64,000 bases of DNA. Origin: Flagellimonas sediminis (GTDB taxonomy: Bacteria; Bacteroidota; Bacteroidia; Flavobacteriales; Flavobacteriaceae). The stretch spans positions 806,001 to 870,000 of the forward strand of contig NZ_JAAAMI010000001.1 of the NCBI RefSeq assembly GCF_010500845.1, written 5' to 3'. Below are positions 1 through 8,135 of the stretch, in pieces; position 1 is the stretch's first letter, and each line of letters opens with the position of its first letter. The notes beneath the pieces are model-generated. The model made no database searches, had not been told where the DNA came from, and saw nothing but the letters and a program-made list of their open reading frames with translations. The position numbers were made by a program, and so were the translations under genes.

Positions 1-252
1 AAAGTCTCGTTTATCTCTAAAATATGAAGGAATCATTGTATGGTAAGTTTCAAACGGCTTATGTGAACTTGCCCTTATCCGGTCATCTGTTGTAAATGCA
101 TCCACGAACCATTCCACAAGACCATACTTTGCATTAATCGAGATTTTCTTTCCCGATTTTTCCTCAATTTTCGCTATCAACTCATCAAAAGTAATTCCAT
201 CTGGGAATTCACTTCCAATTTCCATTGCCATTACGTAAATGCTTTCTTTCAT
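1..252 (-). CDS. hypothetical protein, C-terminus beyond the window
   Basis: Reading leftward from an ATG at 252, 84 codons stay open to the first base of the window, so the gene is cut at its 3' end. The start reads MKESIYVMAMEIGSEFPDG and is followed by a short charged alpha-helical stretch. I do not recognise a family, and there is no signal peptide or membrane segment in the visible part. It lies inside the same integrated element as the recombinase gene to its right and runs in the same direction. It is probably an element cargo or accessory gene, but nothing visible shows its function. Confidence 0.6.
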   Translation of the reverse strand, partial: MKESIYVMAMEIGSEFPDGITFDELIAKIEEKSGKKISINAKYGLVEWFVDAFTTDDRIRASSHKPFETYHTMIPSYFRDKRDF

Positions 253-465
253 TATAAAAAACCTTTATAGTGTCAATCAAAATAATAATCTGCTCTTTTC
301 AAAGATAATTCTAACGCACTTTTGGAGCTGTGCGGCATTGAGAAAATCAAAAATGGAAAAACCAACAATAGTAAGTTCATCAATCTAAAAAAGAGATATT
401 GCAATATTGGCTGGCCTGATTTGTTCCTTTTTTACTTTATCTTTTGCGACCTACGGGAGCAAAAG

Positions 466-519
466 CAAGATATGTCATGACAATGACACATCTTGAATTC
501 AATCCCAAGTGTTGGGATT
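466..519. repeat. two adjacent inverted repeats downstream of the integrase gene
   Basis: The gap 253-564 contains no convincing gene. It holds two hairpins in a row. Arms 466-478 and 483-495 pair over 13 nt with one mismatch around a GACA loop. Arms 501-508 and 512-519 (AATCCCAA/TTGGGATT) pair perfectly around a 3-nt loop. Neither is followed by a clear T-run. They could be recombinase or excision-factor sites of the element, or a weak transcription stop between two leftward genes. Function is inference. Confidence 0.45.
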
Positions 520-564
520 TCAAAGTATTGAAAGGTTTATTCCAAAGGCGATAAAAGTCATGCC

Positions 565-1791
565 CTAAATAGAATTAAGTTCTAATTGATAGGTGTCAAG
601 TACATTGCTAGGTAAGGACTTAAGATAAATTTGGGTGGTACTGAGTTTATTATGTCCCATCATTGCGGAAATGGCTTCCAAGGGCACTTTTTTGAACATG
701 GCATGGGTAGCGAAACTGTGCCTTGAAACATAGGAGGTCAAACGCTCTTCAATCTTACATTCTTTTGCAATTTCTTTTAAACCAATGTTGTAACGTCTCA
801 GCTCCCATTGGGCATCTTTGTACTGCAGTTCCAAAGTGTCCCGATAGATTATGGGCAACAAAAAACCAGATGGGTTAGGATTGTCCAGATAATACTGAAT
901 AATAGGTTTAATCTGATCGGTTATAATTATATCATAGCGTTTTCCTGTTTTTCGCCTTTGAAATTTAACACGACCATCGATGATATTATCCCTTTTCAGA
1001 AATGCCATATCAATAAAGGACATGCCCAACATTAGATAGGAAAGAATAAAATAATTGCGATAGTGAAAATGATTGGAACCAATCTTGGTTTTCATTTCAA
1101 GGATTTTCTTAATGCTTTCAATCTTAATGGCTCTTTTTTCTGTCGGCTTGGTTTTGATGGTATAGTATTTAAAAGGGTATAGAGTTTCATCCACCATGCC
1201 CTCCTTGATTCCTTTATTGTAGATGGCCTTTATCGTTCTCATGTAAGATGCAATTCCATTGATGGTATTGCCTGGCTTTGATAAATGGTGCCTTTCAAAC
1301 CGTTTTAAGAACTCAAGATTGAGTTCATTGAATTTTAAATCCCTATTGCTTGTAAATACTTTTAGCCTTCCTATTATTCCGGAATAGTTTCTTGCAGTGC
1401 CTATCCGTTTTTCCCTAATAAGCTCTTCTGCTTTTTGAAGACCGAACTCATAGAATGAGTTTAACCGTTTTCTATTTACAATTTTATCGGCAATGTCCTT
1501 TGCTGTTAGCCTATCCAATTGATCATTGTCGGCCAGTCTATTGATTACTTCTTGTGCCTTAAGTTGTTTTTTTAATAAAAGGGTGTTCATTAAGTGAACC
1601 GAATCAACATCTTGAAAATTTCTCTTTACTTTGCACCTGTGATGATCCCAGTATTCTTCTGGTACATAATGGCCTGTTTTTATCGAAGTGGTTTTTCTAA
1701 AATGGGTCAGCCTCAAAATGATGGGAAAACATCCATTTTGGGTCATTCTGCGGGTGTCCAAACTTAGCTTTATACTCGTGTTCATGAACAT
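565..1791 (-). CDS. tyrosine-type site-specific recombinase (integrase) of an integrated element
   Basis: Catalyses strand exchange between element and chromosomal attachment sites. The 408-residue length and layout fit Bacteroidota integrases: an arm-type DNA-binding N-terminus (about 1-85), a SAM-like core-binding domain (about 105-205) and a C-terminal catalytic domain (about 220-400). Visible catalytic features are the hairpin lysine in RRKTGKRYD, Arg-His in SRHSFATH, the late His in MMGHNKLST and the nucleophile Tyr in TTQIYLKSL. The Arg that normally precedes GMSFIDM is Leu here, so box I lacks its arginine, as has been described for IntDOT of Bacteroides conjugative transposons. Translation may start at 1791 or at the second ATG, 1785. 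The gene points away from the tRNA-Asn remnant about 140 bp to its right, the usual place of an integrase beside its att site. Confidence 0.9.
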   Translation of the reverse strand: MFMNTSIKLSLDTRRMTQNGCFPIILRLTHFRKTTSIKTGHYVPEEYWDHHRCKVKRNFQDVDSVHLMNTLLLKKQLKAQEVINRLADNDQLDRLTAKDIADKIVNRKRLNSFYEFGLQKAEELIREKRIGTARNYSGIIGRLKVFTSNRDLKFNELNLEFLKRFERHHLSKPGNTINGIASYMRTIKAIYNKGIKEGMVDETLYPFKYYTIKTKPTEKRAIKIESIKKILEMKTKIGSNHFHYRNYFILSYLMLGMSFIDMAFLKRDNIIDGRVKFQRRKTGKRYDIIITDQIKPIIQYYLDNPNPSGFLLPIIYRDTLELQYKDAQWELRRYNIGLKEIAKECKIEERLTSYVSRHSFATHAMFKKVPLEAISAMMGHNKLSTTQIYLKSLPSNVLDTYQLELNSI

Positions 1792-1932
1792 AAGTTATAA
1801 AAAAATTTGCACGCAATTTGCACGCAAAAAGTTGGTTTCAATTGATTTTGTTTGACAACAAAATTTATTAAAATACTGATATTCAATAAAATATGTGATT
1901 TTTGAAATTTACTTGTACCCCTTTCGGCGACG

Positions 1933-1974
1933 CTGTTAATCAGAGGGTCCTTGGTTCGAGCCCAAGAGGGGGAG
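1933..1974 (+). other. 3' half of a tRNA-Asn gene: attachment-site (att) remnant
   Basis: Starting in the anticodon loop (CTGTTAA, anticodon GTT) the sequence continues as tRNA: 3' anticodon stem TCAGA, variable GGGTC, T-arm CTTGG-TTCGAGC-CCAAG, and 3' acceptor strand AGGGGGA. The 5' acceptor strand, D-arm and 5' anticodon stem are absent; upstream bases do not pair. Integration into a tRNA 3' end rebuilds the tRNA at one end and leaves the displaced 3' part at the other, so this is the right-hand att site. The intact tRNA-Asn should sit at the far, left end, outside the window. Confidence 0.8.
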
Positions 1975-1982
1975 CAAAAATG

Positions 1983-2012
1983 AAAGAGCTGCACGAAAGT
2001 GTGGCTCTTTTT
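1983..2012 (+). terminator. intrinsic terminator of the former tRNA-Asn gene
   Basis: AAAGAGCTGCAC (1983-1994) pairs with GTGTGGCTCTTT (1999-2010), including two G-U pairs, around a GAAA tetraloop and is followed by a T-rich run. It lies eight bases past the tRNA remnant, as expected for the original chromosomal tRNA terminator. Its 3' arm is also the start of a 68-bp direct repeat. Confidence 0.75.
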
Positions 2013-2068
2013 ATTTTTGCCCTGTTGTGGCCAGAGGTTTATCCTGAGCGTAGCCGAAGGGAGCCCAA
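2001..2068 (+). repeat. 68-bp direct repeat, left copy
   Basis: These 68 bases recur at 4215-4282 with four mismatches. The unit begins with the 3' arm of the tRNA terminator (GTGGCTCTTTTT) and ends with a block like TCCTGAGCGTAGCCGAAGGG, resembling dispersed repeats that are common in Bacteroidota genomes. The two copies bracket one lipoprotein gene. Confidence 0.85.
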
Positions 2069-2178
2069 GAAGGGGAACCACTAAAACAAATACTCTAACC
2101 AATGATTATCTCAAACATCCAAATATGCCATAAAGAATAAGTAGGAATTTTAAACGTTTGGTATGTAAATCAATAGGT

Positions 2179-4185
2179 ATGCACAAAATATTTTTCTTTT
2201 TAGTTGTATTCATGCTTCTAGGATGTTCTTCTGATAATGAAGGAAGCGATAGCGAACCAGAACAACAGGGCAACCCAGTAAGATTAAATAATAGCTTGGT
2301 CCAAAAAGGGCCTTTTGTTGCTGGATCAGGAATCTTGATTATTGAACTTAACGATGATCTAGAATCCACTAGTATCTCTTATAGTACAGAAACCTTTGAT
2401 GATTTTGGTTCATTCGATTTTAATGGTTCTATAAATTCCAATAAGTTGGATGTAGAGGCCACAGGGTTTTATTTCAATGAAATTACTGGTGAGCTTTCCA
2501 ATGGTCAAATTACACTGAGAAGTTTTATTCAAGTTTCCGAACAAAATAAGTCAAACATAAACATATTGACAACGTTGTCAAGACAGCGTATAAAACATCT
2601 GATGCTCAATGAAAATATGTCTTACGAAGAAGCCAAAACACGGGCAGAGAAGGAAGTGTTGCGGGCATTTAATATTCCAGAGGACATTATTGATGATCTT
2701 GGTCCTTTTCAGAATATGGATATAAGTCAGGAGGGTACGGGTAATGCCATACTTCTTGCTGTTTCTTGTGTGTTGCAGGGGAACAATGGCGATGGTGAAC
2801 TTTCTGAGTTGGTTACTAAGTTTGCCAACGATTTGGAATCTGATGGTATAATTGAAACTGATTTTGTTGTCAATAAGATTAGGGAAGGTGGTTTTCAGGT
2901 AAATCCGAATTCCATAAAAAATAATCTCACCCAAAGATTTGAAAGTCTAGGGGTGGAGTATAGTCTGCCCAACTTTGAACTTTATGTGGATTCCGATGGA
3001 AATGGAAGAATAAATGGATATGATGTGACTCCTGCTTACCCAAGTGGTCTTATTGAAGAAACAAAACCTACCATAAACTGGGTTCCTAGTATAAGGGAAA
3101 CCGTAATGTATGATGTTCAGTTGTCGGATACTTCAAATTTTGAAAATTTGTTGATTGACGCCAATAACGTGGTAGGTAGCCAAATATCAAACATAGAGGT
3201 TTTGGAAAGAGGAAGGACCTATTATTGGCGGGTGAGACTTAAAGAAGAGAATGTTGTGGGTGAATGGAAGCAAAGTACATTCGATATCAAAACTATTGAA
3301 ATTAATAATTTATCACCTGGTGGAGGAGGGGAGATGGGCAACAGTAAGCCCATTTTTAGTTGGGAACATGATATGGCGGAAAGCCTCTCTTTTCAATTTC
3401 AGTTGTCCACTGATTCCGGGTTTTTAAATTTAGTTGAGAATGTAGATTCCGGATTAGAAACAAATCAATATGTGGCATCTACAATTTTGGAGGACAATGT
3501 AACCTATTTCTGGCGTGTCAGGGCAATGGACTCCAATGGAGTGCTTTCAGAGTGGGAAACCGAAAGTTTTCAATTTGAATTGCCCATATTGTTGACTGGG
3601 ATGCCAGAAGAAATTGGTGATAGTACACCAATTATTCGATGGGAAGAACCATATTTTATCAATCAACCCCCCGAGGACTTTACCTATGAAATTCAAGTTT
3701 CCACAGATATTGATTTCAACAATATTAAATTGGATGTGGGTTCCATTACACAAACCTTCTATCAGGTAAATGAGCCGTTGGATTATAATATCACGTATTA
3801 CTATCGATTGAGATTGAAGGATGGAAACGGAGCCTTATCCGAGTGGAGCGTTCCCTTAAACTTTAAGTTTATTTTTATTCCAGTAGATACAGCTGCAATA
3901 TATCCTACTGGGTATATCTTGGATAGCACCCCCTTATTTGATTGGAGCGATGCCTATTTTCCAAATCCAAATTATGCACCTGAATCTGTTAGTTATCAAC
4001 TTCAAGTGGCAACCGATATTAATTTTAACAGTATTATACTTGATGTCGAAAACATTGGTGAATCCCAATATCAAATAGTGTCACCCTTCACACTGAACAC
4101 AGAATATTATTATCGTATCCGTTATTCTGATGAAAATAATATTTTTTCAGACTGGGCATGGACGGTGTTCAGTGTAGTGGAATAA
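2179..4185 (+). CDS. surface lipoprotein with four FnIII-like repeats
   Basis: The chosen ATG at 2179 gives a clean lipoprotein signal (MHKIFFFLVVFMLLGC, lipobox LLGC, then SSDNEG, a common surface-export context). An upstream TTG at 2158 would spoil the signal. After an N-terminal region of about 270 residues and a calcium-loop-like DSDGNGRINGYD, the last 370 residues form four repeats, each opening with a Pro/Trp pair and closing with a motif like TYYWRVRLKDENG followed by SEW. That pattern is typical of FnIII-like adhesion or binding modules of secreted Bacteroidota proteins. No enzymatic domain is recognised. The gene stands alone between two 68-bp direct repeats directly next to an att site, so it may be acquired cargo. 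Confidence 0.75.
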   Translation: MHKIFFFLVVFMLLGCSSDNEGSDSEPEQQGNPVRLNNSLVQKGPFVAGSGILIIELNDDLESTSISYSTETFDDFGSFDFNGSINSNKLDVEATGFYFNEITGELSNGQITLRSFIQVSEQNKSNINILTTLSRQRIKHLMLNENMSYEEAKTRAEKEVLRAFNIPEDIIDDLGPFQNMDISQEGTGNAILLAVSCVLQGNNGDGELSELVTKFANDLESDGIIETDFVVNKIREGGFQVNPNSIKNNLTQRFESLGVEYSLPNFELYVDSDGNGRINGYDVTPAYPSGLIEETKPTINWVPSIRETVMYDVQLSDTSNFENLLIDANNVVGSQISNIEVLERGRTYYWRVRLKEENVVGEWKQSTFDIKTIEINNLSPGGGGEMGNSKPIFSWEHDMAESLSFQFQLSTDSGFLNLVENVDSGLETNQYVASTILEDNVTYFWRVRAMDSNGVLSEWETESFQFELPILLTGMPEEIGDSTPIIRWEEPYFINQPPEDFTYEIQVSTDIDFNNIKLDVGSITQTFYQVNEPLDYNITYYYRLRLKDGNGALSEWSVPLNFKFIFIPVDTAAIYPTGYILDSTPLFDWSDAYFPNPNYAPESVSYQLQVATDINFNSIILDVENIGESQYQIVSPFTLNTEYYYRIRYSDENNIFSDWAWTVFSVVE

Positions 4186-4214
4186 TCATAAAAATACTGA
4201 AGCCGGATAATTCC

Positions 4215-4282
4215 GTGGCTCTTTTTGTTTTTGCCCTGTTGTGGCGAGAAGTTTATCCTGAGCGCAGCCGAAGGGAGCCCAA
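4215..4282 (+). repeat. 68-bp direct repeat, right copy
   Basis: Matches 2001-2068 at 64 of 68 positions in the same orientation. Differences are at unit positions 13, 32, 36 and 51. Unlike the left copy, it has no matching 5' terminator arm beside it, so it looks like the duplicated copy and the left one like the original. Confidence 0.85.
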
Positions 4283-4356
4283 CAACAATGACCCAATGAA
4301 AAAATACCCCATTCCAGACAATCGTTTTTTTCCTTACTTTACTGAAAAGGAATAAG

Positions 4357-4830
4357 ATGAAACATTTTGCATTGTTATTGTTGGTCGTAGCACCCTTTCT
4401 AGGGTTTTCCCAAACTTCCGATTACACCATTACCAGTTATAAGATTGAGGGGGTGAAGGCTCCCAATACCCATTATATCGGGGAGGCATGGTTAAACCCC
4501 ATACTTCATGCCGATACCGATCTGGATTATAACATTACCAAGGCAACCTTTAGGGCCAATTCCACCTTGGATTGGCACAAACATCCTACCCCACAGGTGC
4601 TCATCATTGTAGAAGGCGAAGGGTACTATCAGGAAAGAGGAAAAGAACCCATCATTCTTAAAGCTGGGGATGTGATCAAATGTGACAAGGGTGTGGAACA
4701 TTGGCACACGGCAACAAAGGATAGCAATGTTACCTATTTGGCCATTTATGGAGGAACCGAACCCACCGTTTGGACCGAAGTGCTTTCCCAGGCATATTAC
4801 GATCAGGTGGCGGAGAAATTGAAAGGATAA
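4357..4830 (+). CDS. secreted cupin-domain protein
   Basis: 157 residues: a Sec signal peptide ending near GFSQT, then one cupin barrel (about 55-135). Cupin motif 1 is HKHPTPQVLIIVEGEG with the two metal-ligand histidines, and motif 2 contains GDVIKCDKGVEHWH. Small periplasmic cupins of this kind are often annotated as carboxymuconolactone-decarboxylase-type or generic cupins; the substrate is not known. It is a single gene that ends in a bidirectional terminator facing the DinB gene. Confidence 0.8.
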   Translation: MKHFALLLLVVAPFLGFSQTSDYTITSYKIEGVKAPNTHYIGEAWLNPILHADTDLDYNITKATFRANSTLDWHKHPTPQVLIIVEGEGYYQERGKEPIILKAGDVIKCDKGVEHWHTATKDSNVTYLAIYGGTEPTVWTEVLSQAYYDQVAEKLKG

Positions 4831-4834
4831 TAAT

Positions 4835-4864
4835 GCAAAAGCCACCTAAATTGATGGCTTTTGC
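4835..4864. terminator. bidirectional intrinsic terminator
   Basis: GCAAAAGCCA (4835-4844) pairs perfectly with TGGCTTTTGC (4855-4864) over a 10-nt loop. It lies between the convergent cupin and DinB genes and can serve both. Confidence 0.75.
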
Positions 4865-4876
4865 GTTTAGTTGAGG

Positions 4877-5404
4877 TTAGAAAAGCTTTTCATTGGGTGG
4901 TTTAACCCCGGCCAATCGTATATAAATGGTGGCCTGCCCCCTATGATGTGTTTGGTGCTCGAACATTTTGTCCAACGCCTTGGCCTTGGTCATTTCAAAC
5001 TGACCAAAAAGGGTGATGGACTCTGCCAATTGGTCATCGGATAGGTTCTTCAATCCGTCGATCACATAATCGTACCCGGCATTTACCAATTCGATCACAT
5101 GTGCTTTTGATGTGTCTTCGGTTTTCTCGGATTCCCCGAAAGCTACTGGACTTTCAGCACCTGTAATGGCGGCCATGAAACCATAATTGGCATCGGTAAT
5201 GTGCAACAATTGCTGTGCAAAGGAACGCACCTCTGGGGTGGCCTTAAAGTCGAACTTATCGTCCGGCATAGTTTCCATATACTCCAAGGTATAGGCTTTG
5301 GCCCGTTCCCAATCTGCAATCATATCGGTCAGGTTTTGGGCTGTGATGTTGGTGATGGCCATTACAGTAAAGGCCAACGCAAGAAGGATGTTGTTTGTTT
5401 TCAT
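4877..5404 (-). CDS. DinB-family protein, exported
   Basis: 175 residues with a Sec signal peptide (cleavage near ITAQN) and a DinB/YfiT four-helix bundle. The family's metal-binding histidines are visible in LLHITDANY and in MFEHQTHHRGQ. DinB-like proteins often act as thiol-dependent metalloenzymes; the substrate here is unknown. It is monocistronic. The 294-bp stretch upstream (5405-5698) holds only a doubtful leftward 79-codon frame. Confidence 0.85.
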   Translation of the reverse strand: MKTNNILLALAFTVMAITNITAQNLTDMIADWERAKAYTLEYMETMPDDKFDFKATPEVRSFAQQLLHITDANYGFMAAITGAESPVAFGESEKTEDTSKAHVIELVNAGYDYVIDGLKNLSDDQLAESITLFGQFEMTKAKALDKMFEHQTHHRGQATIYIRLAGVKPPNEKLF

Positions 5405-5698
5405 GAGTTGTATTTAGCTTGAAAAGTTTTCGGTTGCGGATGCCTTAAATGCATCCTTATGGCAACAGTCGCAGTTTAGGATAGGTTCCTTACAATAAAA
5501 TACCCAATTGTACTCATTTTTTTTAGACAGGGTCAATCCCTGGGGTATAATTGCTATCCTTTTGGGGAAAAAGAATAATGAGGACCCAAATAGGGACCTG
5601 GTTAGGACGTGTAGCATATCCCCATCAATTGTTTGTATTGCAAGATCCTCCAACTAGTTTGAACGATTGCCTACCCAACACTTTGTGTTAAATGTCCA

Positions 5699-6328
5699 TT
5701 AAATCATCTCGAATAACTCCTCATGTGGTTTCCTTACCTTTTTTCGGAATTGTGTGTGATCGTCTGTTGCTCGATACCCCACAGGAGCAATAACGGCAGC
5801 ATTCAGTCCTTTGGATGACAAGCCAAGTATTTCATTGTATCTCTCAGATTCAAAACCCTCCATGGGGCAGGCATCAATCTGAAGCTCAGCACAGGCTGCC
5901 AATAAATTGGAAAGCGCCAGATAGGTTTGTCTTTCCGCCCAGTGGTTCCATTCTGTATTGGTTTTGGCGGCCAAACTCTGTTTTATGAAGGTTCCGTATC
6001 CTGAAAGGGCTTCCACCGTTGTTCCCTGTATGTCCGCAACAGATTGGATATAGTTGTCAATGTGCCTGTCATCCCTATCCGTATAATTGCAGAACACAAA
6101 TAGGTGGGAGGCATCGGTGATTTGGGATTGATCCCAAGAGGCCTTCCGGAGTTCCTGTTTAAGTTCCTGGTCCTCTATAATCAATACCTTGTATAGTTGA
6201 AGGCCGTAAGATGACACAGAGAGTTGCACCGCTTTTTTCAGTTTTTCAATATCAGATGTCCCAATTTTTACCAGTGGGTCGAATTTTTTGGTGGCGTAGC
6301 GCCATTCCAAGTTTTCAATCAGTTTCAT
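5699..6328 (-). CDS. nitroreductase-family NAD(P)H-dependent flavin oxidoreductase
   Basis: FMN-dependent reduction of nitro, quinone or similar substrates by NAD(P)H in the cytoplasm. The ATG at 6328 (MKLIENLEWRYATKKFD) gives 209 residues and starts with the FMN-binding arginine region RYATKKFD seen in NfsB/YdgI-type proteins. A longer frame would run into the upstream gene. The C-terminal part contains CPMEGFE and the end motif KVRKPHEELFE. It starts 32 bp after the small transporter gene on the same strand, so the two form an operon served by the promoter at 6831-6880. Confidence 0.88.
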   Translation of the reverse strand: MKLIENLEWRYATKKFDPLVKIGTSDIEKLKKAVQLSVSSYGLQLYKVLIIEDQELKQELRKASWDQSQITDASHLFVFCNYTDRDDRHIDNYIQSVADIQGTTVEALSGYGTFIKQSLAAKTNTEWNHWAERQTYLALSNLLAACAELQIDACPMEGFESERYNEILGLSSKGLNAAVIAPVGYRATDDHTQFRKKVRKPHEELFEMI

Positions 6329-6360
6329 GATGGATATAATTATTGTTTTTAAATGGTTTA

Positions 6361-6810
6361 TTAATTTTTGTTGACCATGAAAATTCCAATGCACATGGCC
6401 AGGAAACCCAGTGCTCTTTTAACTCCAAACGGCTCTTGGGAAAAGCCGAACCACCCAAAATGGCCGGCAATGGCTGAAAAGATCAATTGACCGAACAACC
6501 CAAAGGACATCATGGTGGCAATTCCCAGTTTTGGAATGGTATAGTAGTACAGACAAATGCCCAAGACACTGAATAAAGCCCCGGTAAACCATAAGTATTT
6601 GGGAATACCAACCAGTATATTGAACTGGGGAATTTCCTTAAGGCTGACCACAACAATGAGAAAGGAAAATAAGGCACTGAAACAGAAGGCTACCAGAGAG
6701 GCAAGCAAAGGATTTTTTAGCTGAACCCCCAATTGCGCATTCAATCCTCCCTGTACGGCCAAAAAAACGCCTCCCATAAAAGCCAGTGTTATATGGTAAT
6801 GCTGATTCAT
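6361..6810 (-). CDS. small DMT-superfamily transporter (DUF606/YdcZ type)
   Basis: 149 residues with five predicted membrane helices and the family's opening GGVFLAVQGGLNAQLG. YdcZ-type half-size members of the drug/metabolite transporter superfamily act in the inner membrane; their substrates are mostly unknown. It is the first gene of a two-gene operon with the nitroreductase. Its promoter is nearly the same as that of the GNAT operon about 2.9 kb away. Confidence 0.82.
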   Translation of the reverse strand: MNQHYHITLAFMGGVFLAVQGGLNAQLGVQLKNPLLASLVAFCFSALFSFLIVVVSLKEIPQFNILVGIPKYLWFTGALFSVLGICLYYYTIPKLGIATMMSFGLFGQLIFSAIAGHFGWFGFSQEPFGVKRALGFLAMCIGIFMVNKN

Positions 6811-6830
6811 AATGATTTGATTTTGAAAGA

Positions 6831-6880
6831 CAAAACTAGGGCATGGGAGACTTTGGAATATTAAGGTACCTTAAGAAAGG
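6831..6880 (-). promoter_or_regulatory. promoter and operator of the transporter-nitroreductase operon
   Basis: On the minus strand a -7 box TAGTTTTG (6831-6838) lies 18 bp from a 24-bp block (6857-6880) containing the palindrome TTAAGGTACCTTAA and the tail TTAAGAAAGG (plus-strand reading). The same block, 20 of 24 identical, occurs at 9741-9764 with the same spacing to an identical -7 box. Confidence 0.6.
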
Positions 6881-6989
6881 GGAGCAATGGGAACTCTAGC
6901 TTTGTTGTCTAAGGATCAATAATGGTTTTGTTGAGCATGGCCATTGAAAGAGCTTAGCCTTGTTTCTTCAAACAGAAATAAAAAAAATC

Positions 6990-8135
6990 ATGAAAAAATT
7001 CATTGTAACCATTGTGGTACTCATGGTCATTTTTGGGATGCGCGCCCAGTCGTACAGTACTCCAAACATAGTAGGGAAAAACCATACTATTGGTTCAAGT
7101 GTGTTGAAGGGGAACAGGGAAATCCAGATTTATTTGCCACCAACCTATGAGGGTTCGGGCGAACATTATCCAGTGGTCTATCTTTTGGACGGGCAGCGAT
7201 TTTTCCTTTACTCGGTGAGTCTTTCCCAAACCTTTCAACAGTTTAAGTTGTCACCCGAGTTTATAATAGTGGGCATATACCAAACTTACCCAAAACGGTT
7301 TCAAGAATTGAATGAGGGAAAGGAAAACTTTTTGGAATTTTTGGAAAACGAGTTAATGCCATATGTGAATACTCATTTTAGGACCAAGGGAGAGGACTTG
7401 CTTTTCGGTTGGGAATATGGTGGTAGCTTTGTGTTTCACACCTTCTTGAATGGATCCCACCACTTTGATGCCTATATTGCCGCGAGTCCCTATCCTATTT
7501 TTGATGCAATTGATGAATTTGATCCCACTGCTTGTGGTGAGGTACAACTTTATTTTGCAACAAGTCCGGATGAATACGAAGTAAGACACGGCACGGAAAA
7601 ATTAAATCAAAAATTAACCGATGGTCACGTCAAAGGTCTTGATTGGAAATATTTTGAGTTTGATTTGGAAGAACACCGATCCACAGGCTATCCTACTCTT
7701 TATCATGGGTTAAGGAATTATTTTAAATACTATCAAGAATTTGAAACGAACAGTTTGAAAAACTTTCTTGCCGAAGGAGGAATGGATCATGCCCGCAATC
7801 ATGCCAAAGAGAGAGCAAGACGGTATGGGTTTTCATCTGAACTGTCCCTATGGTCCAAATATACCATTATCCGGAGCGCATGGAGAGCCAATGATTTTTA
7901 TTACTTTGAATCCCTGTTCAATGCGTTGGGCAAAGACCAGTTCATGAATGAACTGTTAAAGGGCAATATGGATCATGCAGTCTCCACAATGGCCGACTTT
8001 TACAAAAGGAACCATAAATATAATGATGCTGTAAGACTCTATGAACTTTTGTTAAGCAAACACCCCAACTCGGGGAAACTTATAAAGAAAGTTGAAAAAG
8101 CAAGGGATATATTGAAATCAAAAAACCACGAATAA
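6990..8135 (+). CDS. exported esterase-D-like protein with TPR tail, nucleophile position altered
   Basis: The ATG at 6990 opens a Sec signal peptide (MKKFIVTIVV...MRAQ). The body is an alpha/beta-hydrolase of the putative esterase family: NREIQIYLPPTYE, VVYLLDGQRF, the nucleophile-elbow region and the late histidine in EEHRSTGYPTLYHGL. The elbow, normally GxSxGG, reads GWEYGG, so residue 142 is Glu instead of Ser. The C-terminal 60 residues resemble a TPR unit (YNDAVRLYELLLSKHPNSGK). Hydrolysis by the normal Ser mechanism is therefore unlikely; a binding or scaffold role is possible. The stop codon overlaps the start of the following NTF2-like gene (TAATG), so they are co-translated. Confidence 0.78.
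   Translation: MKKFIVTIVVLMVIFGMRAQSYSTPNIVGKNHTIGSSVLKGNREIQIYLPPTYEGSGEHYPVVYLLDGQRFFLYSVSLSQTFQQFKLSPEFIIVGIYQTYPKRFQELNEGKENFLEFLENELMPYVNTHFRTKGEDLLFGWEYGGSFVFHTFLNGSHHFDAYIAASPYPIFDAIDEFDPTACGEVQLYFATSPDEYEVRHGTEKLNQKLTDGHVKGLDWKYFEFDLEEHRSTGYPTLYHGLRNYFKYYQEFETNSLKNFLAEGGMDHARNHAKERARRYGFSSELSLWSKYTIIRSAWRANDFYYFESLFNALGKDQFMNELLKGNMDHAVSTMADFYKRNHKYNDAVRLYELLLSKHPNSGKLIKKVEKARDILKSKNHE

Noticed and set aside
1782..2102. Leftward 106-codon frame over the tRNA remnant
   Set aside because: It is antisense to the tRNA and its terminator (the translated PSWARTKDPLINS is a well-known tRNA artefact), with no protein-like features.
4158..4355. Rightward 65-codon frame through the right-hand repeat
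   Set aside because: Its middle is only the translated 68-bp repeat (VYPERSRREP), and it overlaps the end of the lipoprotein gene.
5414..5653. Leftward 79-codon frame upstream of the DinB gene
   Set aside because: Composition does not look like a soluble or membrane protein family, no recognisable start context. It contains NCDCCHKDAF, but I cannot support it as a gene.
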